A DNA stretch of 64,000 nt from positions 214,496 to 278,495 of IMG/VR virus record IMGVR_UViG_3300035183_000733. One strand, written 5' to 3'. Shown piece after piece: positions 7,498 to 16,701 of the stretch (within the stretch, counting starts at the first letter, position 1; every line of letters begins with the position of its first letter). Position numbers and translations under genes: made by a program. Source of the stretch: a virus. The notes beneath the pieces are model-generated. The model was not told the DNA's origin, did not search any database, and was given only the letters and a program-made list of their open reading frames with translations.

Positions 7498-8293
7498 TAT
7501 CTTTTTTAATTATAGGTCCTTCATCATTTATCCACGCTTCGAGGTCCGCGAGCGTGAACCACCCGTAATGGTGCTTTCTCTGCTCGACCGGATTCAACCA
7601 GAATATTACGTCAGTTTTGTCGTCGTTCCAACTCGGAGACAACGCATAATAATCTTTGCCGGCGGTCTTCAGCTTTTCGTAGATTCCCATAGCCTCTACC
7701 TTCTTACTCAACTCGAACGATGATTTGTCGGCCACATACATGGCATCCGTTATAGATTTGTCAAGCTTGGTCGCTATTGCTATAACGAACCCGCGATTGC
7801 TTATGAAGTTGCTGTTACCGAGAAATATCGCGATGTTGCGGGCGTAAAACGCCTCTTTGAGTTCGAGTATTTTTGACTGGTCGTCCGATACTATTAAGAA
7901 TCCCCTGTCGCACCAGTACGCCACGAAATCAGATCCCTTGCGCAACCGCATGTCGCGAACCGCGTCCTTGACGAGCGTATCTATCCACTTGGCGAACATT
8001 GAGTCGTAGAATCCTATGAACCTGTGCTTGCCTGCTATACCATGGACGAACTGCTTTGGTATGGTGTTTATCAATCTCGCGGACAGTCCGAAGTTCGGCT
8101 CGTCCTTGGTGCGCACGGGCAGGCCGAATATCTTGGTGACCTTTTTCTTGACGATGCCGTCGATATTAAAGGCTGCCTTGATCAGGTCGATGCCCGACTC
8201 GTGCTCGGCGCAAAAGTCAGACCCAAGGTCCACCCCGCAGAACTCACCTTTCTCGTTGGTGAGCCAAGCTTTATTTAGTACAGTCTTCTTCAT
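7478..8293 (-). CDS. Hypothetical protein (271 aa)
   Basis: A soluble 271-residue protein with no signal peptide or recognised catalytic motif. Its C-terminal part contains KHHYGWFTLADLEAWINDEG, a tryptophan-rich segment, and an acidic tail. It overlaps the downstream gene by 20 bases. It is the first gene downstream of the terminator that closes the tail block, so it probably has its own promoter in the 8294-8344 gap, where no clear consensus box is visible. Confidence 0.7.
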   Translation of the reverse strand: MKKTVLNKAWLTNEKGEFCGVDLGSDFCAEHESGIDLIKAAFNIDGIVKKKVTKIFGLPVRTKDEPNFGLSARLINTIPKQFVHGIAGKHRFIGFYDSMFAKWIDTLVKDAVRDMRLRKGSDFVAYWCDRGFLIVSDDQSKILELKEAFYARNIAIFLGNSNFISNRGFVIAIATKLDKSITDAMYVADKSSFELSKKVEAMGIYEKLKTAGKDYYALSPSWNDDKTDVIFWLNPVEQRKHHYGWFTLADLEAWINDEGPIIKKDNEEGKD

Positions 8294-8344
8294 CTGTGCG
8301 TTTGTTACAATAATAACAAAAAGCTCGTAATGGAAGAAATAAAA

Positions 8345-8366
8345 AACCCTCGACTTAGCGAGGGTT
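8345..8366 (-). terminator. Rho-independent terminator of the tail gene block
   Basis: AACCCTCG and CGAGGGTT (8345-8352, 8359-8366) pair around ACTTAG. Read leftward, the stem is followed by a six-U run (8341-8346 are all A). It lies between the last gene of the baseplate block (8389-8763) and the gene starting at 8293. Confidence 0.85.
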
Positions 8367-8388
8367 CTGTGAATTATTACCGCGGATT

Positions 8389-8763
8389 TTATACCGACTT
8401 TCTCTCGAGGAAGTCCTTCTTGAGTCGCTCCAGATTTCTCTGCAGCCTTTTGGAGTTGTCAATAACCCCTGTGTTTGTGCCGCTCTTGCGCTCGCGCTTG
8501 AGTGCGCCGACCATATTGTCTATGTTGTACTTCATGTTGGTGAGGATATTCATAGACTCAGGATCCAGGTTGGTGTAAGTCGTCTTGAGTAGGACTATTT
8601 CGTCCGACATCTCCGTTAGGAGCTGCGAGAGGTCAATGAGGGTCTTCTGGATTTTGGCTACCTTCTTCAGGTTGTCGGAAATCTCGAAGCTGCCGCTGAC
8701 CTTAGGTGACTTAACTTTCTCGTTGACAGTTTCAAACTTATCAAGTGATTGTATTTTTTTCAT
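8389..8763 (-). CDS. Coiled-coil protein, last gene of the tail block
   Basis: The chosen start MKKIQSLDKFETVNEK leaves a short gap after the spike gene; an earlier in-frame Met at 8850 would overlap that gene by 53 bases. Residues 30-125 form long amphipathic helices with a heptad-like pattern and a basic C-terminus. It is followed at once by the terminator at 8345-8366. A small structural or chaperone role in tail assembly is inferred from position only. Confidence 0.65.
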   Translation of the reverse strand: MKKIQSLDKFETVNEKVKSPKVSGSFEISDNLKKVAKIQKTLIDLSQLLTEMSDEIVLLKTTYTNLDPESMNILTNMKYNIDNMVGALKRERKSGTNTGVIDNSKRLQRNLERLKKDFLERKSV

Positions 8764-8797
8764 CGAACGTGGCGATATTTTATTTATATATCCGGCT

Positions 8798-9571
8798 TTA
8801 TTTGGATATTTTGCAAGTCTGCGACAGAGTAAGCTGTTCTGCCAAGGCACAGGCCGAGGCCATGGCCGATGGTGTCGGGTAAAGCTTAGCGTCGACAGCT
8901 GCCGATAACGTCTTCAGAAAGGCAAACAGAGGCTCGCCAAGAACCTGGCTGTACGATGCAACGTGACCGGTTTTAGTCTCTTTGCCGTCAATCCAGACCT
9001 CTGGGGCGGTGACCTTGACCCTCGATCCGGCTGTCGCGTTTATCTCGGAATCCGCCGTTATCGTGATGTTGTTGCCCCTGAGTTCTATGATAGCACTTGT
9101 GCCCTTGTGCTCTATGACTATTGCGTTATCGCTCTCTATTGTCACCCTCGATTCATCGAGGATGAAATTGAGACCCTTCTCCCTGGTGTAAAAAACCTTC
9201 AGACCCTTCTCGTCTTTATCATATATGAGCGCGTGCGCACCTTCGTAGGAATTCTTTATCTCTTCGAGCAGATCCGGCGACGCCTCCTGTATGTTATAGA
9301 AATATGGCGAATACAGATTTCCGTTGTCGAACATGACGTTGACGACAGCGCCCTTCCTCGGTATGGATATGGCGCCGCTACCGCCGGCCGTCCCAAACGT
9401 TATACCCATCTGCTGGTTGGCCCAAGGTATCTCGTCGTCCGCGAGGTCGTCGAACTTTCCGAACACGCGCACCCTGGCGCGACCCTGCTTGATGGGGTCC
9501 TCTATGTCCACAACCTCACCCATGAACACCATGCTCTTGAGGTCGTCGTTCTTTAGTTCTCTTACTTTCAT
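8798..9571 (-). CDS. Baseplate spike protein with gp5/VgrG-like OB-fold
   Basis: The N-terminal ~100 residues, with GRARVRVFGKFDD and GSGAISIPRKGAVVNVMFDN, match the OB-fold of T4 gp5, gpV and VgrG, which sits on the central hub. The middle has beta-helix-like alternation (IELRGNNITITADSEINATA), as in membrane-piercing spikes, then PEVWIDGKETKTGHVASYSQ and a short helical tail. No lysozyme domain is seen. Location next to the hub and gp53-like genes supports the call. It is a virion component at the tip of the tail tube. Confidence 0.85.
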   Translation of the reverse strand: MKVRELKNDDLKSMVFMGEVVDIEDPIKQGRARVRVFGKFDDLADDEIPWANQQMGITFGTAGGSGAISIPRKGAVVNVMFDNGNLYSPYFYNIQEASPDLLEEIKNSYEGAHALIYDKDEKGLKVFYTREKGLNFILDESRVTIESDNAIVIEHKGTSAIIELRGNNITITADSEINATAGSRVKVTAPEVWIDGKETKTGHVASYSQVLGEPLFAFLKTLSAAVDAKLYPTPSAMASACALAEQLTLSQTCKISK

Positions 9572-9577
9572 GATTTA

Positions 9578-10891
9578 TTATTTGAATACGTTGCCTAAAT
9601 CTGTCGGACTGTCCTTAGGAGGTTCCGGTACGTTAGGGTACACGTCCTCCTTGCCAAGTGTAGGCGGCACAGGCTGTTGCGCCGGATAGACGTTGTCACC
9701 TGCTGGTACCGTGAACTGATCCTCCCTATTTAGGAACCCGTTAAGTATGGCGCCGAGTGATGACTGGCTGCGGGCGTCGCCGTATACATTACCGAGAACC
9801 CGATCTCTCACCCGCTCTTGTAATTGGTTCAATCCACGCGCGACCAAGTCGCCAGGGGCTCTCTCGAGTTTCTTCTGAAGGTCACTTATGGAACCGCCGA
9901 CGAGCGTGCCGAGCGTGCTGTAATTTGACGACTTACTGAAGGCAGAGCCGAGCTCGTTGGGGCTCTTGATCTGGTCCTTAAGCAATGTGCGATCTGGAAC
10001 GTTGCCGTCCTTGATGTTTACCCGGCTTCGGTCATCAACACCGTATGAATCGGCAAGGGCCACGTATGAGTCATCAAAGCTCTTTATTTGGGAATACATG
10101 TTGTACTCGCGTATTCTACCAACCTTGATTTTGAATTTCTGCTTTGCCATCTCCATCTCCGCATGTGAAAGGTTTTCGGTCGGCCAGCTCTCGTCGAAAT
10201 CAAACTCGCAGTACTCGAGCTTGAACTGTAATATGGATATTAGATCGGTGACCTCCTCGAGCGATACCTGTAAGGTGCCATTGGTTGGGTTTTCTATAAC
10301 GCCCTGATCGGTCGTCGATACATTTTCTACCGCGCTCTTAATCCTGTGAAACTTACGCATCTCCGCCACCTGCAACACCATGGTAAAGTGCCTCAAATTT
10401 TCAGGGAGCAGTTCTCTCATGGCCACATAATCAAATGTAGCTTTCCTGTACATATCGGCAAGCGAGGTTATCCTCATGTCTATACTCTCCAGACAATTGA
10501 TGGTTAGCACCTTGTCCTTACCCCTGAAACTATTGAACGTCTCGCCCTTCTCGACCTTCCATAGATCGCCGACACCCTCAACTGATTGGAAATAATAAGG
10601 CGTCTTGTTGTTTATGTACTCGAGGTTTTGTTTGAACGCTCTCAGCATTTTTGCCTTCTCCACATATCCAATGTTCATCAAGTATTCTTCGGCGGACTCA
10701 AGACCGTGTGGGTTGTCAGCCTCGGCAAATAGCGCGTCATGCGTCATTTTATCGAGCGGATCCCTATGCGACGGATGGAATTCAAATATGAATTTAAACC
10801 CAAGGTAAGTCGGGTCCTCGGTCTCTCCTTGTGGTGTATTCTTGAACCCCTTGTGAAAGTTCTGTACTATTTGGTCGTAGCTTGCAAACAT
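9578..10891 (-). CDS. Baseplate/tail structural protein (437 aa)
   Basis: A large soluble protein beginning MFASYDQIVQNFHKGFKNTP. It has a folded N-terminal ~290 residues with LGFKFIFEFHP and YYFQSVEGVGDLWKVEKGE, then a low-complexity glycine/serine linker and a proline-rich tail near 390-437. It lies between the spike and hub genes. Its place corresponds to tube-capping or baseplate proteins of T4-type tails, but no specific T4 counterpart can be named from sequence alone. Confidence 0.7.
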   Translation of the reverse strand: MFASYDQIVQNFHKGFKNTPQGETEDPTYLGFKFIFEFHPSHRDPLDKMTHDALFAEADNPHGLESAEEYLMNIGYVEKAKMLRAFKQNLEYINNKTPYYFQSVEGVGDLWKVEKGETFNSFRGKDKVLTINCLESIDMRITSLADMYRKATFDYVAMRELLPENLRHFTMVLQVAEMRKFHRIKSAVENVSTTDQGVIENPTNGTLQVSLEEVTDLISILQFKLEYCEFDFDESWPTENLSHAEMEMAKQKFKIKVGRIREYNMYSQIKSFDDSYVALADSYGVDDRSRVNIKDGNVPDRTLLKDQIKSPNELGSAFSKSSNYSTLGTLVGGSISDLQKKLERAPGDLVARGLNQLQERVRDRVLGNVYGDARSQSSLGAILNGFLNREDQFTVPAGDNVYPAQQPVPPTLGKEDVYPNVPEPPKDSPTDLGNVFK

Positions 10892-10892
10892 C

Positions 10893-12350
10893 TTATCCTT
10901 GTGCTATATTTTCAGAGGTCTGCGGCGGAATAGGCCACTCCCTCCTTGTTAGTATGAGCTCTTGCCTGAACACAGTATCGTCCGCGTTCCAGGATACGGT
11001 CATACCCTTTATGTAATAGTATCCGCTGAGGAACCTATCAAATGTCAAACGCTCCTCCTCAGCCTGCTCTGGCTGCTTTGTAACCTGCAGCCTCGATTGA
11101 GACCCCGTATTCAATATCAATACAGGAACCCGCATGCCACGGTAAAGGTTAAAGTTGCATCTTGGCAACCACACCCTCAGTTCATACTTGTCTATCTCCT
11201 GACGGTTCTGCCAATTTTGAATAATCGCGTGCATGTAATTCTTATGGGCGTTGCCATCCGGCAGCGACTCGTGTATGCCGAGCCACTTGTACTTGTTGGT
11301 GTTCTTGTATATCTCCGGCTCCTTCATCCTGCCCCTCTGTAGTATCTTGTCGTCACCCACATTCTTAGTATTGGACGGCTCTATGAAGTGCGACTGGTAT
11401 TTGTCCGCAGGATTACTCGCAGAGCCATGTGCATCGTAGAATTGCACGTATCTCCTGTAGCCGTTTGTTATTATCACTTCGCCCGCATTGCTGACAAGCG
11501 TATAATTAGAAATCCAGTTACCCTGACCCCTCAGATTCTTGTGGTTGCTCAGTAGCAACTTAGTATCGAACTTCTCAAGCACGTGGCCAGCGTTATAGTC
11601 ACGCTGTGCCTGGAAGTTATCAAGCGCTTCGTCAAGCTCGAACTCTTCGCCGAACTGGTTGTTTACGTTTACGAAGTTCAGGTTGTAGTACTTGTCTATG
11701 AAGAAATCGAAGAAGCTGTCCTCGTCCTTATACGATGCCAGAGTCACGTCATTTATGAACTTCAAGTACGTGTCGAACGGGCAGATCCAAGTCATCTTGT
11801 CATCAGTCATCGTTTCATTCGAGGCGAAACCGAGCTGCAATTCTGTGGCCACGTCCATCAACACGTCCATGGAACCCTTATCCTTGAAAGCCCTGCAATG
11901 GTCGTAATACAAACCCGGAACCCGCAACACACCATTAAAAGTATACTTAGCGACCTCACCGTCACTATCTGTGCTCTTGCCTGACTGAACATTGGTTATC
12001 TCGAAGTCGAGGCGTATTGGGTTGAACTCGTCCAGCTTGCTTCGTACGAATATGGATATTGGGTCGCCGTCCTTGGGGTACGACTTCGATAGAAAAACAC
12101 CATCAGAACTCACTACGGTCACCGACAAGGTGGGATATTCCCCGGTCTCATCGAGCCTGAACCGCGTTAGCTCGTTCTCGGTAAACTTGTACTTGTTTAT
12201 TTGCACGAGCGGGAACAGCGAGCCCATCTGCTTGTGCTTGCGCTCTGTGGACTGCACGGGCGAGTTTGGATCGTCCGTATTGATGTGGTCCATCTGGTCA
12301 AGCGCGATGGTCGGCTTGGCGAGTTTTATTATTTTCTTCTCTACTGCCAT
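10893..12350 (-). CDS. Baseplate hub protein (gp27/gpD-like)
   Basis: A 485-residue protein: after a disordered N-terminus it reads FPLVQINKYKFTENELTRFR and alternating strand-rich segments, then RVWLPRCNFNLYRGMRVPVLILN in the second half, typical of hub proteins with duplicated tube-like domains. It sits directly upstream of the other central baseplate genes and overlaps the gp53-like gene by one base. The hub forms the trimer that the spike is mounted on. The hub call is inferred from order, size and fold pattern. Confidence 0.7.
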   Translation of the reverse strand: MAVEKKIIKLAKPTIALDQMDHINTDDPNSPVQSTERKHKQMGSLFPLVQINKYKFTENELTRFRLDETGEYPTLSVTVVSSDGVFLSKSYPKDGDPISIFVRSKLDEFNPIRLDFEITNVQSGKSTDSDGEVAKYTFNGVLRVPGLYYDHCRAFKDKGSMDVLMDVATELQLGFASNETMTDDKMTWICPFDTYLKFINDVTLASYKDEDSFFDFFIDKYYNLNFVNVNNQFGEEFELDEALDNFQAQRDYNAGHVLEKFDTKLLLSNHKNLRGQGNWISNYTLVSNAGEVIITNGYRRYVQFYDAHGSASNPADKYQSHFIEPSNTKNVGDDKILQRGRMKEPEIYKNTNKYKWLGIHESLPDGNAHKNYMHAIIQNWQNRQEIDKYELRVWLPRCNFNLYRGMRVPVLILNTGSQSRLQVTKQPEQAEEERLTFDRFLSGYYYIKGMTVSWNADDTVFRQELILTRREWPIPPQTSENIAQG

Positions 12351-12958
12351 TATGAGTTCTTCTTAAAGATCTTGTTCTCGAGCAATTTGGCCTTGACTCT
12401 GGCGCGCGATGCGGGTTCCGGACAATTGTTTTTGTTTACAACCACATCCCCACCAAATATTATCTTGCCGTCCACGACCTTCATCTCCTGCGATCCCGGT
12501 TCCGCAAAATTAGGCGGAAGGGCCTGGGCGGAAGCATTTGGCAAGGTGCTTGATTTCTTCTTTATGAAATCGAGCCTCTTCTGGTCCTTCTTGCTGAGCC
12601 TCTTAGGGTCGAAGAACCTCTTCCTTATATCCTCTTTCTTGTTCTCTGTTCCTGTGGATGCCCTCGAAAGTTTCATGCTCGATTCGTCTATGAGTAGCAG
12701 GATGTCACCCGCGTCAACAGAGAACGGATTGGATACACTGTTAAACTTTAACAGGTAGTCAAAGTTATTCTGATTGCCCAGGACGTGCTTTGCTACCAGG
12801 TCCGGGCGCATAGCAAAATCCTCAGTGACCAGCACGGTACCTGTAATCAGCTGCTGACCGGTGAACTTGAAAGACGCCTCGGTCAGGTCTATGATTATTT
12901 CGTTGCTCACCGGGTTGGTGAACTCGCTCTTCCTTCTTAGTGTGTCAATCAGCAGCAT
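12350..12958 (-). CDS. Baseplate wedge protein, T4 gp53-like (LysM-type fold)
   Basis: Residues 45-90 read FAMRPDLVAKHVLGNQNNFD followed by NSVSNPFSVDAGDILLL. This is the signature of gp53-type wedge proteins, where a LysM-like domain carries 'RPDxIA', an 'N.P...G' turn and a terminal hydrophobic strand. The C-terminal half is basic and probably extended. It overlaps both neighbours by one base, so it is tightly coupled with the hub and tail genes. Confidence 0.75.
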   Translation of the reverse strand: MLLIDTLRRKSEFTNPVSNEIIIDLTEASFKFTGQQLITGTVLVTEDFAMRPDLVAKHVLGNQNNFDYLLKFNSVSNPFSVDAGDILLLIDESSMKLSRASTGTENKKEDIRKRFFDPKRLSKKDQKRLDFIKKKSSTLPNASAQALPPNFAEPGSQEMKVVDGKIIFGGDVVVNKNNCPEPASRARVKAKLLENKIFKKNS

Positions 12959-14691
12959 TATTTGTTACCGTTTGTTTTAGAATCTTTGAAACCTTCACCA
13001 GCCCACGTGCGGGCTATGTTGATCTCAGTTATGTCGAACTTGTTGCCGTACATTGACGAGCCTTGTATCTTGGCGTTGTTTCCTCCGTTAGCATAAACTT
13101 CATTTATGGCGGTAGAGGTCTGGAATCCTCTGCGTCCGGTTTCTGTATTATTGGCCACCTCACCCTTGGTGCCGGACGTGTCTATAACAGAGTTGTGTGT
13201 GGATGAGAATACTGAGTCGTCCTTGATACCATAATATAGACGACCGTTACCGAGGTTGAACATAGATTCAATATCGCCCTTGTCACGCGGCTTACCGTGC
13301 TTCAGCTTTATAGTGACCTTCATCTCCGTAGGGAAATCATCAGCACCGAGCAATTCGCCGAATTCAAACTCGACGTCTGTGCATATAAGGTTGCCAATCA
13401 TCGCTATCGGGTTCATCGGGTTACCAACCACGAGGTGCCACTCGCCCACCGGCCTACCGGTCAACAGCGAGTTCATGGCGAGGATCTGCGGACGGTCCTT
13501 AGCGGCTATCTCGCCCATAGCGAACTTAGCTCCACCGGTCGCAAGCTCCTTGAGCGCGCTGATGGGGTCCTGTAGCAATTTAGAGAAGGTGTCCATGAAT
13601 GTGTTTCCGAGACTTTTGAATTCCTTGATCACGGAGTCGATATATCCTTCGACATCACCGGCGTAGAACGCTTTCTGATCGCCGAAGAAACTAACATTGG
13701 GGTGCTGCGGGAAGTACCTGATGGCACCGCCCCAGAACTTGGCGTTGTTGTAAGTGAGTGTCAATATGTTGGCGAGTATGTCGAGCATCGCCGCCTTCGG
13801 GTTGATGCCGCCTATAGACTTCAAGCTATAGTGGAAGTTTAGCGCTATGTCGTGCTCGAACTTGAGACCCATGTCTCTTGCCATAGTCTTGTTAACGGAG
13901 TTAACCGGTCCGTAAACTTTATTGGCGTACGGGCCTTCCGATCCATAAACCTGCTTAGCATAATCGGATTCGGCCTGCGCCTGTCCAGAATATTCTTTCG
14001 GATTAAGGAACCCCTTTATACCCGCGAGGATATTACCGCCAGGCACCGTAGCGAACGGGCTCGACTCGAATCCACGTTCATTACCGGTAACCTCCTGAAC
14101 CTTGGCCTCTATCTCCTTCCAGTTAAGACCTGCGGCAAATTTCAAAATGTCCCCAACCTTATTGCCTGTCTCCTCTCCCATCCATGTGACGGCCTGTGCT
14201 ATTGGCGGAACCTTCTTCTCGTCAGGTGTGCGCAAGTTATCGAGCATCGGAATTGGGAAGCGTCTGAGCGTCACCAGGTAATTGTTTGGGATCAGACCGT
14301 AGTATTTACAATATAAGAAATCGGCGTATGCGTACGGGGTCGAGCCAAACGGGCTGTAACCATTGGAGTTCTCCTGCGACCAAGTAATTATTTGGCTTGC
14401 CGACGGATTCCTTGATTCTACCGGTGTCAGCTTGGCATTGTTCTTATCGTATAGGGCGTTGAAATCTCCCGCTGCCGATGAGTACCTGAATACCGAATAG
14501 TCATTAAATAAAGACTTGGTGCCTTGACCCGGCATTTCCTTTAAAGTGAGGTTGTCCGAGTAAGCGTAGCTGAAAAAATCAAGCGACTTAACGCTCCTGC
14601 TCTCGAAGTTCTGAGAAGAGAATACACTCTTCTTAGGATCCGGTGAGGTTGCGTTAGCCGTTGTTGTTACGTTTGTGCCTTCTCCTGCCAT
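12958..14691 (-). CDS. Tail/baseplate structural protein (577 aa)
   Basis: First gene of the leftward tail block. The C-terminal third contains GEWHLVVGNPMNPIAMIGNL and then a segment with FELGELLGADDFPTEMKVTI-like strands and RDKGDIESMFNLGNGRLYYG. This pattern recurs in tail-tube or baseplate proteins of very large phages. The middle has a small-residue helix (AMLDILANILTL) that could be hydrophobic core. The exact virion role is not assignable by eye. A candidate phage promoter lies ~30 bases before the ATG. Confidence 0.7.
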   Translation of the reverse strand: MAGEGTNVTTTANATSPDPKKSVFSSQNFESRSVKSLDFFSYAYSDNLTLKEMPGQGTKSLFNDYSVFRYSSAAGDFNALYDKNNAKLTPVESRNPSASQIITWSQENSNGYSPFGSTPYAYADFLYCKYYGLIPNNYLVTLRRFPIPMLDNLRTPDEKKVPPIAQAVTWMGEETGNKVGDILKFAAGLNWKEIEAKVQEVTGNERGFESSPFATVPGGNILAGIKGFLNPKEYSGQAQAESDYAKQVYGSEGPYANKVYGPVNSVNKTMARDMGLKFEHDIALNFHYSLKSIGGINPKAAMLDILANILTLTYNNAKFWGGAIRYFPQHPNVSFFGDQKAFYAGDVEGYIDSVIKEFKSLGNTFMDTFSKLLQDPISALKELATGGAKFAMGEIAAKDRPQILAMNSLLTGRPVGEWHLVVGNPMNPIAMIGNLICTDVEFEFGELLGADDFPTEMKVTIKLKHGKPRDKGDIESMFNLGNGRLYYGIKDDSVFSSTHNSVIDTSGTKGEVANNTETGRRGFQTSTAINEVYANGGNNAKIQGSSMYGNKFDITEINIARTWAGEGFKDSKTNGNK

Positions 14692-14721
14692 GGTTAAAAT
14701 ATTTAATTTCGGGTCCTTTGC

Positions 14722-14749
14722 GGTCCTTACTATTATATATTCTCACCAA
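14722..14749 (-). promoter_or_regulatory. Candidate phage promoter of the tail block
   Basis: On the minus strand the gap reads TTGGTGAGAATATATAATAG followed by TAAGGACC, ending 30 bases before the ATG at 14691. The same block, TTGGTGAG then TATATAATA, occurs twice in tandem before the glycan island at 17929-17989. Two far-apart operons sharing this box suggests a phage-specific promoter. Confidence 0.5.
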
Positions 14750-14750
14750 T

Positions 14751-15113
14751 TTAAGGCTGTATTTCGTCGAATAGACGGTAGATGGGTTTAAGTTCTTGTC
14801 CAGGGTCGAACAAGATATATTCGAATTTGGTCCCGTTGGCCCTGAAGAAGGCCTTTACGTTCTTTACGAGGGTACCGGTGATGTTGTAGTGGAAGTATAT
14901 CACCTGGGTAGACTTCTTATTATTCATGGCCTGCATCAGGCGCTTCTCTATCTCATTGTTAGATATGAAGTCCTGGGCCGTCGATATTATGCCGGCGTCC
15001 GTGTAGTCGGACTCCAATATAATCTCACGGGCATCTATGATATAGCTCTGCCTGAAGTTGTCGACCTGCTTACGGACGGTCTTCCTGTCCTCCTTGGTGA
15101 ATATGAATCTCAT
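14751..15113 (-). CDS. Hypothetical protein (120 aa)
   Basis: The start MRFIFTKEDRKTVRKQ is preferred over an in-frame Met 39 bases upstream that would run into the previous gene. The protein alternates strands and helices (YIIDAREIILES, VIYFHYNITGTLVKNVKAFF, EYILFDPGQEL), consistent with a small alpha/beta fold. No catalytic residues stand out. It lies just upstream of the tail block but is separated from it by the candidate promoter. Confidence 0.6.
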   Translation of the reverse strand: MRFIFTKEDRKTVRKQVDNFRQSYIIDAREIILESDYTDAGIISTAQDFISNNEIEKRLMQAMNNKKSTQVIYFHYNITGTLVKNVKAFFRANGTKFEYILFDPGQELKPIYRLFDEIQP

Positions 15114-15155
15114 GTAAATAGGTGCCGGACGCCTTATCCACGCCCGGCACATTAT

Positions 15156-15626
15156 TTATCTGCGCTTTCCGGCGCGCATTATTTTGATGCGGTCCCTCTT
15201 CTCGGACTCTTTCTGACGCTTTCTTGCCACAGCCCTCTTTCGCCTCTCGCCTGCTTTAACCTGCTCGGCAGCCTTGGCAGCCTTCTGTCTCTCGACGGAT
15301 TCTTTGGCCAGAGTCAACGTCGCCTGCCTCGATTTAGAACGCTCCTCCTGACGCGCCCTATCGTGTGCGAGATTGTTCGCCATTATCTCCTTGGCACGGT
15401 CGGACCCGTACGTGGCGGTGAGATTCTCGAGCATGCGGGCCTCCCTGTCAGCACGGGCCTCCCTTAAGCGTACCTCGTTCTCCGCCAGAAACTGCCTGTG
15501 TATCTGGTCGCCAGCCTCTCTTGAACGCTTGCGTCTCTCGGCCGCTTGCGCCTGGTTTTCATTCTTAGTTGACAGGAGGCCAAGCTGCTTGGCCAATCTG
15601 CGACGTTCTCTTCTGTTGTAGTGCAT
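15156..15626 (-). CDS. Arg/Lys/Ala-rich coiled-coil protein (156 aa)
   Basis: The protein is almost entirely charged helix: it opens MHYNRRERRRLAKQLGLL and ends RKRQKESEKRDRIKIMRAGK, with more than a third of residues Arg, Lys or Glu. A long single coiled coil that binds nucleic acid or packs in the virion is plausible. The next gene downstream in reading order is similarly basic at its C-terminus. No family is recognised. Confidence 0.6.
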   Translation of the reverse strand: MHYNRRERRRLAKQLGLLSTKNENQAQAAERRKRSREAGDQIHRQFLAENEVRLREARADREARMLENLTATYGSDRAKEIMANNLAHDRARQEERSKSRQATLTLAKESVERQKAAKAAEQVKAGERRKRAVARKRQKESEKRDRIKIMRAGKRR

Positions 15627-15634
15627 CTGTATCT

Positions 15635-15946
15635 TTATTTACGGTTTTTTCTTCGTGCTTGCTTCTGCATGCGGCGGTTCTTCTTGCGCTTCTGCTCGGT
15701 TTTTTTGGACATCTGCTTTTTAGGCACACTCCTCCTGAAAGGATTAAAGGACACGGACTTAGGCTCAGCAAGCACCTCCAAATTAGATTGCGGGTTTATG
15801 TCCGCGGCGTTCTTATCCGGATCGAGGAACCCGTCCTTGTTCTCGTCGTTCTGCATCAATCCCTCGAGAAATACAGAATCTCCAAACCCCTTCTCCCCGT
15901 TTGCGTGCCCACCTACGAAATTGGGCTGTTCTTTTTTCTGTTCCAT
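15635..15946 (-). CDS. Small protein with EF-hand-like loop and basic tail (103 aa)
   Basis: The N-terminal half is acidic and includes DENKDGFLDPDKN, which resembles the Ca-binding loop of EF-hand/dockerin motifs (D-x-N/K-D-G-x-x-x-D). The C-terminal 30 residues are almost all Lys/Arg/Gln. The match to an EF-hand is short and may be chance. Eight bases separate it from the Arg-rich gene downstream. Confidence 0.5.
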   Translation of the reverse strand: MEQKKEQPNFVGGHANGEKGFGDSVFLEGLMQNDENKDGFLDPDKNAADINPQSNLEVLAEPKSVSFNPFRRSVPKKQMSKKTEQKRKKNRRMQKQARRKNRK

Positions 15947-15949
15947 TAT

Positions 15950-16104
15950 TTAGTGAGTGTTAATTTCTCCTACAACTTCAACCTTGTATTCTTGCCCGAG
16001 TTTAGAAAAGATCCCGTCGAGCGCCGCCTTGTTCTCCTCGGATGGCTCCACCTTTGAGTAAACCACAGCCACGTTGTCGATACCTACTCCAGCGCCTATG
16101 ATGC
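15950..16104 (-). CDS. Possible small protein, start uncertain
   Basis: Between two genes an open frame reads IIGAGVGIDNVAVVYSKVEP and ends in GEINTH before a TAA at 15950-15952. It looks coding, with an alternating strand-helix pattern, but has no ATG. A GTG at DNVAVV or a non-standard start overlapping the upstream gene is needed, or the true start lies in another frame. About 40-50 residues. Function unknown. Confidence 0.35.
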
Positions 16105-16701
16105 CCTCTTGAGAACATCATCTTTTACGTCGGCAGGCAGCGGCTGTTTCGCCGTTGTTTTTGTTTTTGTTTTTGTTTCTTCTTCCGGCTGTTGCTGTCC
16201 GGTGAATCCGAATATGTACCTGAACACCTTCATAAACAACGAGGGTATGAAGCAGTCGTCGGTATTTAATGCGTCCTTGACCGGGACCATGCTGAAACCT
16301 GATTTGTCTTCGCCCTCTGTCGCCAGACGCTCGAGGCCGGTAACATCGCATGCGAAGCACGGATGCGAGCATGCGTCATGCTTGCTCGTTGTGAGAAACC
16401 CGAGGAACGTCCACCTATCGGGATCAAGCACATCAAAGCCGCCGTCCTCCTTGAGCATCCTCTGTGCAGTGCTCAATACATCGGGGTCCTCGTCAGTGGA
16501 CGATCCAGTAAGCAGCGTAACCGACTTACCTCCGTCCCTAAATGGGTTCGTCTCTTCTACAACGCCTATTGTCGCGGGGAGCCCGCGTACAGAAGTATAC
16601 GGCATTATCACTATGCTGAGACCGTTCATCTCGGTACCAACACGTCCGTCCTTCTTTATGACGGAGAACCAATCGTTTGAATGTAAAATCTCTTTTTCCA
16701 T
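16096..16701 (-). CDS. Possible Nudix-fold protein (201 aa)
   Basis: The region from residue 15 to 140 (GLSIVIMPYTSVRGLPATIG, then TAQRMLKEDGGFDV and WTFLGFLTTS) follows the strand order of Nudix proteins, but the Nudix box glutamates are largely missing, so catalysis is doubtful. The C-terminus has a TKTKTKTT run encoded by a (TTTTTG)n-like microsatellite at about 16155-16178. It overlaps the upstream gene by one base. Low-certainty fold call. Confidence 0.5.
   Translation of the reverse strand: MEKEILHSNDWFSVIKKDGRVGTEMNGLSIVIMPYTSVRGLPATIGVVEETNPFRDGGKSVTLLTGSSTDEDPDVLSTAQRMLKEDGGFDVLDPDRWTFLGFLTTSKHDACSHPCFACDVTGLERLATEGEDKSGFSMVPVKDALNTDDCFIPSLFMKVFRYIFGFTGQQQPEEETKTKTKTTAKQPLPADVKDDVLKRAS

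Noticed and set aside
15635-15946. Genuine EF-hand calcium protein
   Set aside because: Only one short DENKDGFLDPDKN-like loop with no flanking helices; kept as a note in the gene entry.
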